DNA of 64,000 bases from Desulfovibrio sp. (GTDB lineage: Bacteria; Desulfobacterota; Desulfovibrionia; Desulfovibrionales; Desulfovibrionaceae). The notes under the pieces were generated by a model that saw nothing but the letters and a program-made list of their open reading frames with translations, did no database searches and had not been told where the DNA came from. Where the stretch lies: the NCBI RefSeq assembly GCF_019422935.1, contig NZ_JAHZCJ010000008.1, positions 1 to 64,000 on the forward strand. Reading direction: 5' to 3'. Of this stretch, positions 24,425 through 33,301 are shown piece by piece (within the stretch, counting starts at the first letter, position 1; each line of letters starts with the position of its first letter). A program made the position numbers and the translations under genes.

Positions 24425-25489
24425 ATGTTCTCACTCCGCCCTGTTTCCCTTATGCTGGCCTTTTTGTTCTTCCTTTGCCTTGGCTTTGCCCAGCCAGCCC
24501 ATTGCGCCGAAAAGCCCCAAGGCCCCCTGCGCGTGGCCCTTCTGCTGGAAACGCCCACGGGCGATAACGACTGGAACGACAGTCTTGTGGACGGCCTGAG
24601 GCAGGCCGAGCGCGAGCTGGGCATAAAGGCCTCTGTGATTACCGCCCAGCCAGGGCATGACGAAGCAGCGCTTCAGGAGATGTTCCGCGCGGCTGCGGGC
24701 AACAATGATCTGGTACTGGTGGCCTCCAACGGTCTGCACGAAGTGCTGCGCAACAATGCCGCCAACTTTCGCCGCACCATGTTTGGCTGCATTGATGCCG
24801 GCATCCGCGCGCCCAATATAATGTCCGTAACCTTTGCCGACGAGCAGGCGGCCTATCTTGCCGGGGCGGCTGCGGCCATGCTTGCGCGGCAGACCGGCAT
24901 GCCCGGCATAAGCGGGCGCAAAATTATCGGCTGGATAACGGGCGAGGACTGCCCCGCCATGCGCTCCCTGCTGGGAGGATTCACCGAGGGCGCGCGCGTG
25001 ATTGACCCGGAAGTACGTGTCGTCAACGTGGTTACAGGTTCATTTGCCAATGCGGAGGCTGGCCGTGCCGCAGCAAAGAACCTGCTCGACCAGGGTGCGG
25101 ATATTCTGGTGCTGGCCAGCGGCATGGGCAACGGCCCTGCCCTGCAGGAGGTTAAGGCGCGCAACGCATATGCCGTGGGCCTGAACACCGACAAGGACAA
25201 CCTGCTGCCCGGCCATGTGCTCACATCCATCCTCAAGCACCCCAACAAGGCCGCGTACGACATCATAGCCGCTACGGCATCCGGTCACTTTGCAGGCAAG
25301 GAAATCCTCGTGCGCGACCTGCAAAACGGTGGAGTGGACATTACATCTATGGAGCCTTTCAAGGCTGGGGCTGGCAAGAATCTTCCCCCAGATATGGATC
25401 GCCGTCTGCGTGAACTGCGGGGCGAAATCACCAATGGCGGCATCCGGCTCAAATCATTGCGGGAACGCACCTTGTGCGATTGTCTGTAA
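24425..25489 (+). CDS. BMP-family ABC transporter substrate-binding protein
   Basis: A 354-residue exported binding protein of the basic membrane protein (BMP/Med) family. A Sec signal peptide covers residues 1-28 (LMLAFLFFLCLGFAQPAHCAE). The cut could follow AHCA; the Cys is near the site, but no canonical lipobox is present. Fold markers are RVALLLETPTGDNDWND, IDAGIRAPNIMSVTFADEQAAYLAG (in outline), and IIGWITGEDCP. Relatives deliver nucleosides or purines to an ABC importer. No permease or ATPase genes are adjacent, so the partner must lie elsewhere or the protein acts as a sensor. Confidence 0.85.
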   Translation: MFSLRPVSLMLAFLFFLCLGFAQPAHCAEKPQGPLRVALLLETPTGDNDWNDSLVDGLRQAERELGIKASVITAQPGHDEAALQEMFRAAAGNNDLVLVASNGLHEVLRNNAANFRRTMFGCIDAGIRAPNIMSVTFADEQAAYLAGAAAAMLARQTGMPGISGRKIIGWITGEDCPAMRSLLGGFTEGARVIDPEVRVVNVVTGSFANAEAGRAAAKNLLDQGADILVLASGMGNGPALQEVKARNAYAVGLNTDKDNLLPGHVLTSILKHPNKAAYDIIAATASGHFAGKEILVRDLQNGGVDITSMEPFKAGAGKNLPPDMDRRLRELRGEITNGGIRLKSLRERTLCDCL

Positions 25490-25677
25490 GAAGACGCCGC
25501 AAAACATCGCAATTTTATTGCTGATAAACGGGAAAAAATATACGGTTTCATATCGGGCGAATCAGGCCGCCCGAAAGGCGTCATCCCCCCCAGCGCCCCA
25601 GACCATGGAAGAAGCATGCCCCCAGCGTGACCGGTATTGCCGGTTTCGCCACAACCATAAGCTTGCGAGGACTATCC

Positions 25678-26796
25678 ATGATTATTGGCGTCACCAAGGA
25701 GATCAAGGCCGATGAATACCGCGTGGGCATCACGCCCGCCGGGGTCAAGGCGCTCACTGACCACGGGCACAAGGTTCTGGTAGAAAGCGGCGCAGGGCTT
25801 GGCAGCCGCATTGGCGATGACGAATTTGCCAAGGCTGGCGCGAGCATGCTGCCAGTGGGCGATGTATGGGCCAAGGCTGAAATGATCATGAAGGTCAAGG
25901 AGCCACTGCCCAGCGAATACAAATATTTTCGCCCCGGCCTGCTGCTCTTTACCTACCTGCATCTTGCAGCGGACAAGGAGCTCACCGATGCCCTGCTCAA
26001 TTCCGGTGTGGTGGGCCTTGCATACGAAACCGTACAGCCCAAGGATCGCAGTCTGCCGCTGCTGGCCCCCATGTCTGAAGTGGCGGGCCGTATGGCCGTG
26101 CAGATGGGGTCCTATATCCTGACCAAACAGGCAGGCGGCGCGGGTATGCTGCTGGGCGGCGTAGCTGGTGTGCAGCGCGCCAGGGTCGCCATTGTGGGCG
26201 GCGGCACTGTTGGTACGGAAGCCGCCAAAATGGCCATGGGCCTTGGCGCGGAAGTGACAATTCTGGACAACAATCTGAACCGCCTGCGCTATCTGGGCGA
26301 TATTTTCTCTTCCCGCGTCCAGACCCTCGCTTCCAACGAATACAATATTGCCGGGGCCGTTCAGGAATCCGATCTCGTTATCGGCTCCGTGCTTATTCCC
26401 GGCGCCATGGCCCCCAAACTGGTGACAGAAGCCATGATAAAAACCATGCGCCCCGGCAGCGTGGTGGTGGATGTGGCCATTGACCAAGGTGGTTCGTTTG
26501 AAACCACGGCGGGCAGGCCCACAACCCACCACGAACCCACCTATGAAAAGCACGGCGTCATCCACTACGCCGTTGCCAACATTCCTGGGGCCGTGCCGGT
26601 CACGTCAACCTATGCCTTGACCAACGCCACTCTGCCCTTTGCGGTGGAACTGGCGGACAAAGGCTGGAAAAATGCCTGCCGCGACAATATCGCCCTTGAG
26701 CGCGGCCTGAATACGGTTGATGGGCAATGCACCTTTGCGGGCGTGGCCGAAGCCTTTGGCCTGCCCTGCGCCTCCACTGCCCAGATACTGCGTTAA
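25678..26796 (+). CDS. ald: Alanine dehydrogenase
   Basis: A 372-residue NAD-dependent enzyme that interconverts L-alanine and pyruvate plus ammonia in the cytoplasm. The N-terminal catalytic domain starts [19 protein letters not shown]; the Lys in [11 protein letters not shown] and the His in [11 protein letters not shown] are the known substrate-binding blocks. The Rossmann motif [22 protein letters not shown] follows near residue 170. The length is normal for the family. The ATG at 25678 has GAGG and matches the family start; the open frame begins 17 codons earlier. A strong terminator follows, so it is transcribed alone. Confidence 0.97.
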   Translation: MIIGVTKEIKADEYRVGITPAGVKALTDHGHKVLVESGAGLGSRIGDDEFAKAGASMLPVGDVWAKAEMIMKVKEPLPSEYKYFRPGLLLFTYLHLAADKELTDALLNSGVVGLAYETVQPKDRSLPLLAPMSEVAGRMAVQMGSYILTKQAGGAGMLLGGVAGVQRARVAIVGGGTVGTEAAKMAMGLGAEVTILDNNLNRLRYLGDIFSSRVQTLASNEYNIAGAVQESDLVIGSVLIPGAMAPKLVTEAMIKTMRPGSVVVDVAIDQGGSFETTAGRPTTHHEPTYEKHGVIHYAVANIPGAVPVTSTYALTNATLPFAVELADKGWKNACRDNIALERGLNTVDGQCTFAGVAEAFGLPCASTAQILR

Positions 26797-26819
26797 CTGC
26801 AAAAGATTCAAAAAAAATT

Positions 26820-26867
26820 CAGGCCCGTTTCAGGGAGAACAAACGCTCCGCATCTGAAACGGGCCTG
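26820..26867 (+). terminator. Intrinsic terminator after ald
   Basis: CAGGCCCGTTTCAG pairs perfectly with CTGAAACGGGCCTG near 26867. It lies between converging ald and msrBA and could serve both. Confidence 0.7.
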
Positions 26868-26914
26868 TCTGCGTGCAGCAGAGGGAAATAGCGGGCCGCC
26901 GTCAGCCAAACCTT

Positions 26915-28030
26915 TTATTTAACCGGGGTTCCATCCACCCTTTGCGAAAAGCGCGGCACAGACATGTGGCATACGCCCCGCCCCGTACGGCGAGCAAAAT
27001 CCTGATGGTAGGCCTCGGCCTCATAAAAAGGCCCTGCGGGCGCGATCTGCGTAACCACCTTGTAGCCAAGCTCGCGCAGGCGCGCCACCAGCTTTTCGAC
27101 CACGGCCTTTTGTTCCGCGCCCTGATAAAAGACCGCTGAACGGTACTGCTCGCCCCAGTCCGGCCCTTGCCTGTTGAGCTGTGTGGGATCGTGGATTTCA
27201 AAAAAACGGCGCAAAATCTGCTCGTAACTCACGCGCGAGGGATCATAGCGCACCAGCACGGCCTCCGCATGGCCGGTATCGCCCCGGCACACGTCTTCAT
27301 AACTGGGGTTGACCGTGTGACCGCCCGTATAACCCGAAATCGCCTCGCACACGCCCGGTATTTTCTGAAAAGCGTCTTCCACCCCCCAGAAGCAGCCGCC
27401 AGCCACAATGGCTGAAGCAGTGCATCCTCCAGAGGCTGTATTCTGCCCTGAAGCCCCGGTAGACGCCAGCGGAGCGCCCCCGGCAGCGGAGGTTTCCTTC
27501 TTTGCAGCCAACCTCGCCAGAGCCGCTTTTTCCGCCTCGCTGCCCGCAGGGGCAAAACTCATGGACAGCGAATTGACGCAATATCGCGTGTTTTTTTCGG
27601 TGAATCCTTCACCCTCAAACACATGCCCCAGATGCCCGCCACAGTTGGCGCAGAGAATCTCAACTCTGCGACCATCTGCATCGGGCACACGGCGCACCGC
27701 ACCGGGCACCGCCGTGTCAAAACTGGGCCAGCCGCAGCCGGACTCGAACTTGTCGTCAGAATGGTAGAGCGGCATGCCGCACTGGCGGCAGATATAGGTG
27801 CCCGCCTCATGATTGTTGACGTATTTGCCCGTATAGGGCGGCTCTGTGGCCTTGCGCAACAGCACGTCCGCCTCCAGGCCTGAAAGCGGCGGCATGGGAT
27901 ACGTGTTTTGCATCGAAACCTCCGAAGCTGAGGGCGAAGCGCCAAAAACCGCCAATGGCAGACCCGGCAGCAGAGCCAACAGCATGAATGTGCAAATAAG
28001 GAGACAACTCGTTCGTCCTAATCTGGGCAT
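26915..28030 (-). CDS. msrAB: Exported MsrB-MsrA fusion methionine sulfoxide reductase
   Basis: A 371-residue bifunctional repair enzyme. A signal peptide or anchor covers residues 1-31 (SCLLICTFMLLALLPGL). The MsrB domain (about 56-160) has two zinc CXXC pairs (C81/C84, C127/C130) and the catalytic cysteine C151 in RYCVNS. A Ser/Ala/Gly linker (about 175-205) leads to the MsrA domain (about 206-365) with catalytic C213 in GGCFWG. Together they reduce both stereoisomers of oxidised methionine, probably in the periplasm. No thioredoxin domain is fused, unlike PilB. GGAGGAAC precedes the ATG at 28030. Confidence 0.94.
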   Translation of the reverse strand: MPRLGRTSCLLICTFMLLALLPGLPLAVFGASPSASEVSMQNTYPMPPLSGLEADVLLRKATEPPYTGKYVNNHEAGTYICRQCGMPLYHSDDKFESGCGWPSFDTAVPGAVRRVPDADGRRVEILCANCGGHLGHVFEGEGFTEKNTRYCVNSLSMSFAPAGSEAEKAALARLAAKKETSAAGGAPLASTGASGQNTASGGCTASAIVAGGCFWGVEDAFQKIPGVCEAISGYTGGHTVNPSYEDVCRGDTGHAEAVLVRYDPSRVSYEQILRRFFEIHDPTQLNRQGPDWGEQYRSAVFYQGAEQKAVVEKLVARLRELGYKVVTQIAPAGPFYEAEAYHQDFARRTGRGVCHMSVPRFSQRVDGTPVK

Positions 28031-28101
28031 GGGTTCCTCCCGGCGCAGGCAGCGCATACGTTTTACATAAGCACAAGGGCGATCATGTCGAGGGGGATGC
28101 A

Positions 28102-28160
28102 CGGTCTGCCCTTCCGGCAGACCGCACAAAAAAGCGCCCATCCGCAGAGCGGACAGGCGC
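28102..28160 (-). terminator. Terminator hairpins after galE
   Basis: On the minus strand, GCGCC...CCGC/GCGG...GGCGC (28160-28134) runs into six T residues. A second perfect hairpin, CGGTCTGCC/GGCAGACCG (28124-28102), follows it. They separate galE from the same-strand msrBA gene. Confidence 0.7.
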
Positions 28161-28187
28161 AAGACAGTCGCGGCGCAAACCGGCATG

Positions 28188-29174
28188 TTATTCGGCAAAT
28201 CCTTCTGGATTACGCGAGTGCCAGTTCCAGGCCGAGGCGATGATGCTGTCTATATCAGCGCGGGCTGTCCAGCCCAGCACCTCGGCGGCGCGTTGGGCGG
28301 AGGCCACCAGCCGTGCCGGATCACCGGGGCGGCGCGCTCCGATGCTGACGGCAATGTCGCGTCCGGTCACACGACGCGCTGCTTCCACCATCTGCCGCAC
28401 AGAAAATCCCGTGCCGTTGCCCAGGTTGCACACTTCGCTGCCGCCGCCGCCACGCAGGTAATCCACAGCGCGCAGGTGCGCGTCGGCCAGCTCCATCACG
28501 TCCAGATAGTCGCGAATGCACGTACCGTCCGGCGTGGGATAATCATCGCCAAAAATGGTGACATGGGGCCTTTTGCCCAGCGGCACCTGAAGAATGATGG
28601 GGATAAGATGGCTTTCCGGCCTGTGATCCTCGCCAATAAGGCCCTGAGGCCATGCGCCAGCCACATTGAAATAACGCAGAATAACAGAGCGTATACCGTG
28701 CGCCCTGCCCACCCAGTGCATCATGCGCTCCATGGTGAGCTTGCTTTCGCCATAGGGATTGGTAGGCCGCAGAGGCGCGTGTTCGGGAATGGGGACGACA
28801 TCAGGTTCGCCATAGACCGAAGCCGTGGACGAAAACACGATCTTGTCCACCCCGTGGCGCGCCATGGCTTCAAGCAGCACCATCATGCCATGTATGTTGT
28901 TCTGAAAATATTTGAGCGGCTGCTCCATGCTCTCACCCACAAGGGAGCAGGCGGCAAAGTGCAGCACGGCCTCAATGGGCTGTTCTGAAAATACGGCATC
29001 AAGCAATGCCGGATCACGCATATCGCCGGAATAGAGGCGCACATCCTGCGGAACGGAACCACGATGCCCCGTAAGAAAATTGTCGAGCACCACAGGTGTT
29101 TCGCCGCGCTCCAACAGGGCGCGCACATTGTGAGAACCGATATATCCGGCACCGCCGCAAACCAGAATTGCCAT
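28188..29174 (-). CDS. galE: UDP-glucose 4-epimerase
   Basis: A 328-residue short-chain dehydrogenase/epimerase interconverting UDP-glucose and UDP-galactose for polysaccharide synthesis. The NAD-binding motif GGAGYIGSH is at residues 7-15. The catalytic Ser/Thr and YxxxK appear as SSTASVYG and NPYGESKL. GTCIRDYLDVMELADAH is the usual C-terminal block. A GAGGAG site precedes the ATG. The gene is monocistronic with its own terminator. UDP-glucose is also the likely donor of the GT3 glycogen synthase further right, though the two loci are 11 kb apart. Confidence 0.95.
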   Translation of the reverse strand: MAILVCGGAGYIGSHNVRALLERGETPVVLDNFLTGHRGSVPQDVRLYSGDMRDPALLDAVFSEQPIEAVLHFAACSLVGESMEQPLKYFQNNIHGMMVLLEAMARHGVDKIVFSSTASVYGEPDVVPIPEHAPLRPTNPYGESKLTMERMMHWVGRAHGIRSVILRYFNVAGAWPQGLIGEDHRPESHLIPIILQVPLGKRPHVTIFGDDYPTPDGTCIRDYLDVMELADAHLRAVDYLRGGGGSEVCNLGNGTGFSVRQMVEAARRVTGRDIAVSIGARRPGDPARLVASAQRAAEVLGWTARADIDSIIASAWNWHSRNPEGFAE

Positions 29175-29327
29175 GAACTCCTCGCTTGTCCGTTACGTTT
29201 CGCTCTTGCGAACAATAATTCTGCACTCGACGTAAGGGTTTGGCAAGAGGCGCAATGTGTTGTCTGCGCACCGGCACAGCCTGAGCGTGAGAAACGGAGA
29301 AGAACTGCACGATGAACGCAAAGAAAA

Positions 29328-29376
29328 AGCCCGCTGGCTTCAGGGCAGACATGACACTGACCTGAAACACAGCGGG
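29328..29376 (-). terminator. Intrinsic terminator after flavodoxin
   Basis: On the minus strand CAGCGGGC-type arms with an inner TTCAGG/CCTGAA pair (29376-29328) are followed by TTTTTC. Confidence 0.65.
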
Positions 29377-29422
29377 CCCATATGACGCAGCCGAAAGGCT
29401 TAACGCCGTGCGTAGCAGAATT

Positions 29423-29890
<468 letters not shown>

Positions 29891-29900
29891 TTATTTAAAA

Positions 29901-29915
29901 TTGAAATTCATTTTC
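29901..29915. promoter_or_regulatory. Putative Fur operator of flavodoxin
   Basis: TTGAAATTCATTTTC, read with its flank as GAAAATGAATTTCAATTTT on the minus strand, resembles the A/T-rich Fur box. It lies just downstream of the -10 element and matches 14 of 15 bases at 14623-14637. Confidence 0.55.
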
Positions 29916-29919
29916 TAAA

Positions 29920-29948
29920 TGGATAGGGATGTTCGAATCTCCTGTCAA
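29920..29948 (-). promoter_or_regulatory. Putative sigma-70 promoter of flavodoxin
   Basis: On the minus strand TTGACA (29948-29943), a 17-bp spacer and TATCCA (29925-29920). Confidence 0.6.
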
Positions 29949-30071
29949 GGGAAAGAATCACCAGAACTCTTTTATTACATCCCTGTCACTCACGTCCGAG
30001 GCTTTTCCAGCAGATTGTGCGGGAATCACAACCAGCGCAACTCCACCTCAGCACGGTACGCAAAGAAAAAC

Positions 30072-30087
30072 TGTGACATTGGTCACA
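30072..30087. promoter_or_regulatory. CRP/FNR-superfamily-type palindrome
   Basis: TGTGACATTGGTCACA fits the general TGTGA-N6-TCACA consensus exactly. It lies about 200 bases upstream of the flavodoxin start and downstream of the radical SAM gene, so flavodoxin would be the target, at an unusually distant position. Confidence 0.45.
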
Positions 30088-30102
30088 AAAATAAAAAAAG
30101 GC

Positions 30103-30142
30103 GAAAAAAAATCGGAGCCCCGCGCAACTCGCAGGGCTCCGA
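30103..30142 (-). terminator. Intrinsic terminator of the radical SAM gene
   Basis: On the minus strand CGGAGCCC (30141-30134) pairs with GGGCTCCG (30120-30113), followed by eight T residues. Confidence 0.75.
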
Positions 30143-30168
30143 AACTGTTAACCGTCGGAATACGCTAA

Positions 30169-31596
30169 TTATTCGCTGTCTGATCCGTTGTGCGAGTCCT
30201 CTTCCGCCCCGGCGTCCAGACCATCTTCTATTGCCGCTTCTCTTGCGCGCGGGGCTGGCATGCTCCACTCTCCCGGCATGGGCGCGGCAAGCTCGGCTTT
30301 TTCACCCAGATAGGGGTTAAAATAGCCATAGCGCAGCCAGGGGCAGAGCTTTTTGAGGCGTTTCATGAACGATGTCAGCCCCATGCTGGGCGAGAGTTCC
30401 AGTTTTTGCTCTCCCTCGCCGCCGCTCATGAGCTTGAAGTACCATTCGGGATCAATATTGAGGTTGCGCCATTGGATCATGCTCACGCCGTTTTCGCCCA
30501 CCAGACGCGCCAGAGCGTCCAGCTCTTCTTCCGTATCCGTAACGCCGGGGAAGACCAGCAGGTTCAACGAAACCCATATGCCACGGCTGCGGGCCTCGCG
30601 AATGGAGGCGCGCACATCGTCAAAGGAATAGCCGGATGGCCTGTAATAGCGTTCATAAAGACCGTTACGGGCGCTGTTCAGGCTCACTCGCATGCTGGTC
30701 AGCCCCGCTTCGGCAAGGCGGATCACAGCCTCGGGCCGGGAGGCGTTGGTATTACAGTTGACCGTGCCGGGGCCTTCGCCCGCGCGGAACTGGCGCACGC
30801 TCTCCACCAGCAGATCAGGGTTCATGAGCGGATCGCCCTCACAGCCCTGACCAAAGGAATAAATGGGCGTACGGGTTTCGCGCCCGGAATGGACGCGCAT
30901 GACCTCGGCCAGCTCTTCCGGGCTGGGCGTAAAGGCAAGGCGGCACTGCGGCGTTGACTGAATGGGCGAGTCCTTCTCCTGCGCTGAAATACAGCCAATA
31001 CAGCTGGCGTTGCAGGCGCGGGACGACGGCAGCGGGGCCTCGTAGCGGCCCAGTGCAAAATTGCGGGCCGCAGGGCAATCGTAGCGCGCCACGCAGTTAT
31101 CCATAATATGACGGATAAGCCTGTTCTTGGGGTAATCGCGCAGCAGGGCGCGGGCGCCCTGCTCAATGCGTCCGCGCGGAATGTTGCTGAAAATCTGCCG
31201 AGGTTCGGTATCCACCCTGCGGGCACAGATATAGAAACGCCCTCTGGCGAAGCCCACGGCCCCGTAGGCAAACAGGGGCAACATGGGCGCGTTTTCGCCG
31301 CTTTCATAGGCGGGATGAGCCGAAAGCGTATAGCCGGGTGCGGCAAAGGCCGCGACGGCGAGCTGGGCCTCGCCCTCAGGGGGCGCAATGTGCCCGGTTT
31401 CGGGGTCAAGGCCCACTGCTTGCCTGCCAGGCAACAAAAAGAACTCGCTTTCCTCCGGCAGGGGAATCAGTTCGTCCGGACGAGGCAGCCCCCACTGCGC
31501 GCCTCGCCGACAGACCATGAGCAGATCGGGATCGTCATAGATATTGCCGCGCTCGTCTGCCATTACAAGATGCGGTTCAATGTGTTGCGCGGCCAT
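30169..31596 (-). CDS. Radical SAM protein of unknown function
   Basis: A 475-residue protein whose radical SAM cluster motif is unusually far into the chain: CNASCIGC (C195, C199, C202). The 190-residue N-terminal region contains further Cys residues (CVARYDC) and looks like a separate domain, perhaps for substrate binding. After the cluster, GQGCEGDPLMNPD and CNTNASRPEAV are typical SAM-barrel blocks, and MRVSLNSARNGLYERYYRP follows. The C-terminal 35 residues are acidic and low in complexity. The substrate cannot be inferred. An AAGGAG site precedes the ATG; it is transcribed alone. Confidence 0.85.
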   Translation of the reverse strand: MAAQHIEPHLVMADERGNIYDDPDLLMVCRRGAQWGLPRPDELIPLPEESEFFLLPGRQAVGLDPETGHIAPPEGEAQLAVAAFAAPGYTLSAHPAYESGENAPMLPLFAYGAVGFARGRFYICARRVDTEPRQIFSNIPRGRIEQGARALLRDYPKNRLIRHIMDNCVARYDCPAARNFALGRYEAPLPSSRACNASCIGCISAQEKDSPIQSTPQCRLAFTPSPEELAEVMRVHSGRETRTPIYSFGQGCEGDPLMNPDLLVESVRQFRAGEGPGTVNCNTNASRPEAVIRLAEAGLTSMRVSLNSARNGLYERYYRPSGYSFDDVRASIREARSRGIWVSLNLLVFPGVTDTEEELDALARLVGENGVSMIQWRNLNIDPEWYFKLMSGGEGEQKLELSPSMGLTSFMKRLKKLCPWLRYGYFNPYLGEKAELAAPMPGEWSMPAPRAREAAIEDGLDAGAEEDSHNGSDSE

Positions 31597-31679
31597 AAAA
31601 GCTCCTTGCCCAAGAAGTGTTGAACGTATATAAAAACTGCTGGCCGGGCCTTCCCGGCCCGTATTTTTGGAGGCCTGCC

Positions 31680-32063
31680 ATGTTTTCCATCATGCTTTTC
31701 ATTTTTTTGTGCTTCTTCGGAATACTGGCTGTGCTGTACCACATGCTGCGCAGCCAGGAAAAACTTTGCAAATCACTGCACGAAGAACACGCACAGATGC
31801 GTGTGCTGCTGCGCTCGCTGGAATCGCGCCTTGACGCGCTGGACGTGACGGAACCTGCCGATGCCGCGTTCCCCCCCAGGGGAGCCGCCCACATTGCGCC
31901 CCGCCCTGCCCCGCAGCCTGCGCAAGACCCCCTGCTGCATCTGAGTTTTGACGAACCCACGCAGAGCGTCAGCGTTGCGCCCGATGTAGACCCCGCGCTG
32001 GATCTGCACTTTGACCCGGCGGTGGGTATTCCCGCTTCTTCAGGAAGAAACAGCAGAAATTAA
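31680..32063 (+). CDS. Small membrane-anchored coiled-coil protein
   Basis: A 127-residue protein I do not recognise. Residues 2-20 (FSIMLFIFLCFFGILAVLY) form one transmembrane helix. Residues about 24-55 are a charged amphipathic helix, likely coiled coil (RSQEKLCKSLHEEHAQM). The rest is Pro/Ala/Asp-rich and probably disordered. The ATG at 31680 has a strong GGAGG and is preferred over an upstream in-frame Met that would put 21 residues before the helix. A terminator follows 8 bases after the stop codon. The layout suggests a membrane-tethered scaffold, but no function is supported. Confidence 0.75.
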   Translation: MFSIMLFIFLCFFGILAVLYHMLRSQEKLCKSLHEEHAQMRVLLRSLESRLDALDVTEPADAAFPPRGAAHIAPRPAPQPAQDPLLHLSFDEPTQSVSVAPDVDPALDLHFDPAVGIPASSGRNSRN

Positions 32064-32071
32064 AAAACATC

Positions 32072-32104
32072 AACGTTGAGAATACCCGTTCTCAACGTTT
32101 TTTT
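32072..32104 (+). terminator. Intrinsic terminator
   Basis: AACGTTGAGAA (32072-32082) pairs perfectly with TTCTCAACGTT (32089-32099), followed by T residues. Confidence 0.8.
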
Positions 32105-32109
32105 ATTGC

Positions 32110-33162
32110 TCATTCCCGCCCCGTCAGCCCGAATTTTCCCTTGGCAGCCGCAAGATAGGCCTCGCTCAACCCGGTACTGCGCAACTCCTCGGCCCAATGC
32201 AGATAGGGCAAACGCAGGCAATCCTTGCGGATGGCTGCGGCCCTGCCCCTGCGGCGCGCAACACATTGCGGATCGCTGGCCAGGAGGGCGCGCGCCCTGT
32301 CACTGAAGGTTCTTGCCCGGTGCACCGCCCTGTGGCCTCCGTCTATGCAGGCCAGAGCGGCCTGGCGCATGCGCGCGGCAACATCCGGGTGCGCAAGCAG
32401 ATAGCGCACCTGCGCCACGGCCTCGCCAGCAGAGGTTGCAGCATCCACAATGCTGCCATTGTCTGCCGTATCCGCCCCATAGCAGAGCATGTGTTCGCCC
32501 TCGGCAAAAATATCCGTCAGCCCGTGCCCGATGCGCGGGGTCACAAGGCAACTGCCGCAGCCCAAGGCCTCAAAAACCCGAAAGTTCAGGTCGCCGTGCT
32601 CGCAGTGGTTCAGCACCACCCGCGCCCTTGCATATAAATGGCGGTAGGGGCCGGTTACAATCTGCAATTCCGGCAATCCGCTGCGGCACTTTTCCAGAAA
32701 GGCCGCGCGGCGCGGCAGATCGGCATTGACCGTGCCCACAAACACGCAGTCCATATCCTTGGCCGTCTGCGGCTCGGGCGCATCCTGAGCCCAGGCAAAG
32801 GCCGGAGACCACCACACCCGATCTGCGGGCAGATACGCCCCTGCAAAACGCGGCAGATGATCACGCAAAGACGCAATGCAGACATCAAAAGCCTGAGCGT
32901 AATACGGTTGCCACGAATGGATGTGAGAATCCACGCTGTAGAACACAGTGAGACACGGAAAATCCTCTACGCCAAGCACATAGGGAGCGCGGCTTTTGTC
33001 GGCCACTACCAGCACGTCTGGCTCAAAACCCGCAATACGTACCAGATCATGCCAGCCAAACACGGCGGCATGCTCAAAATTATGCCGGGCCACAGCATCC
33101 CAGCCGCAGGAAGAAAGGGCGTCGCTGAAAAAAGGACTGCCTATCCACAAAAGCCGCTTCAT
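32110..33162 (-). CDS. CgeB-like glycosyltransferase
   Basis: A 350-residue GT-B fold protein resembling the CgeB-type family that is common in Desulfovibrio surface or flagellar glycan loci. N-terminal markers are KRLLWIGSPFFSDAL, DVLVVADKSRAPYV and VFYSVDSHIHSWQPYYAQAFD. The C-terminal half has NHCEHGDLNFRVFEALGCGSCLVTPRIG, which matches the donor-site region of this group (quoted in outline). No neighbouring glycan genes are present; the gene stands between a small membrane protein and an AsmA-like gene. The acceptor and sugar are unknown. Confidence 0.82.
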   Translation of the reverse strand: MKRLLWIGSPFFSDALSSCGWDAVARHNFEHAAVFGWHDLVRIAGFEPDVLVVADKSRAPYVLGVEDFPCLTVFYSVDSHIHSWQPYYAQAFDVCIASLRDHLPRFAGAYLPADRVWWSPAFAWAQDAPEPQTAKDMDCVFVGTVNADLPRRAAFLEKCRSGLPELQIVTGPYRHLYARARVVLNHCEHGDLNFRVFEALGCGSCLVTPRIGHGLTDIFAEGEHMLCYGADTADNGSIVDAATSAGEAVAQVRYLLAHPDVAARMRQAALACIDGGHRAVHRARTFSDRARALLASDPQCVARRRGRAAAIRKDCLRLPYLHWAEELRSTGLSEAYLAAAKGKFGLTGRE

Positions 33163-33231
33163 GCGCCCCCGGCAACAATAATGTGGTTTTGCGCTAACTG
33201 CGCACAGTGCTTGGCATCTCCTGCCTGACAG

Positions 33232-33260
33232 TTGCCAACAGGCCCGATTTGCAATAGGTT
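33232..33260 (+). promoter_or_regulatory. Putative sigma-70 promoter of the AsmA-like gene
   Basis: TTGCCA (33232-33237), a 17-bp spacer and TAGGTT (33255-33260), about 40 bases before the start codon. TTGGCA at about 33211 forms an inverted repeat with the -35 region. Confidence 0.4.
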
Positions 33261-33301
33261 CAAAACCTAGCCTCGACGCCCCAAGGCGTCAAGACGCGAG
33301 A

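Noticed and set aside
29928..29948. T-loop-like GTTCGAATC suggesting a tRNA end
   Set aside because: No acceptor, anticodon or D arm can be built around it, and it lies inside the flavodoxin promoter spacer.
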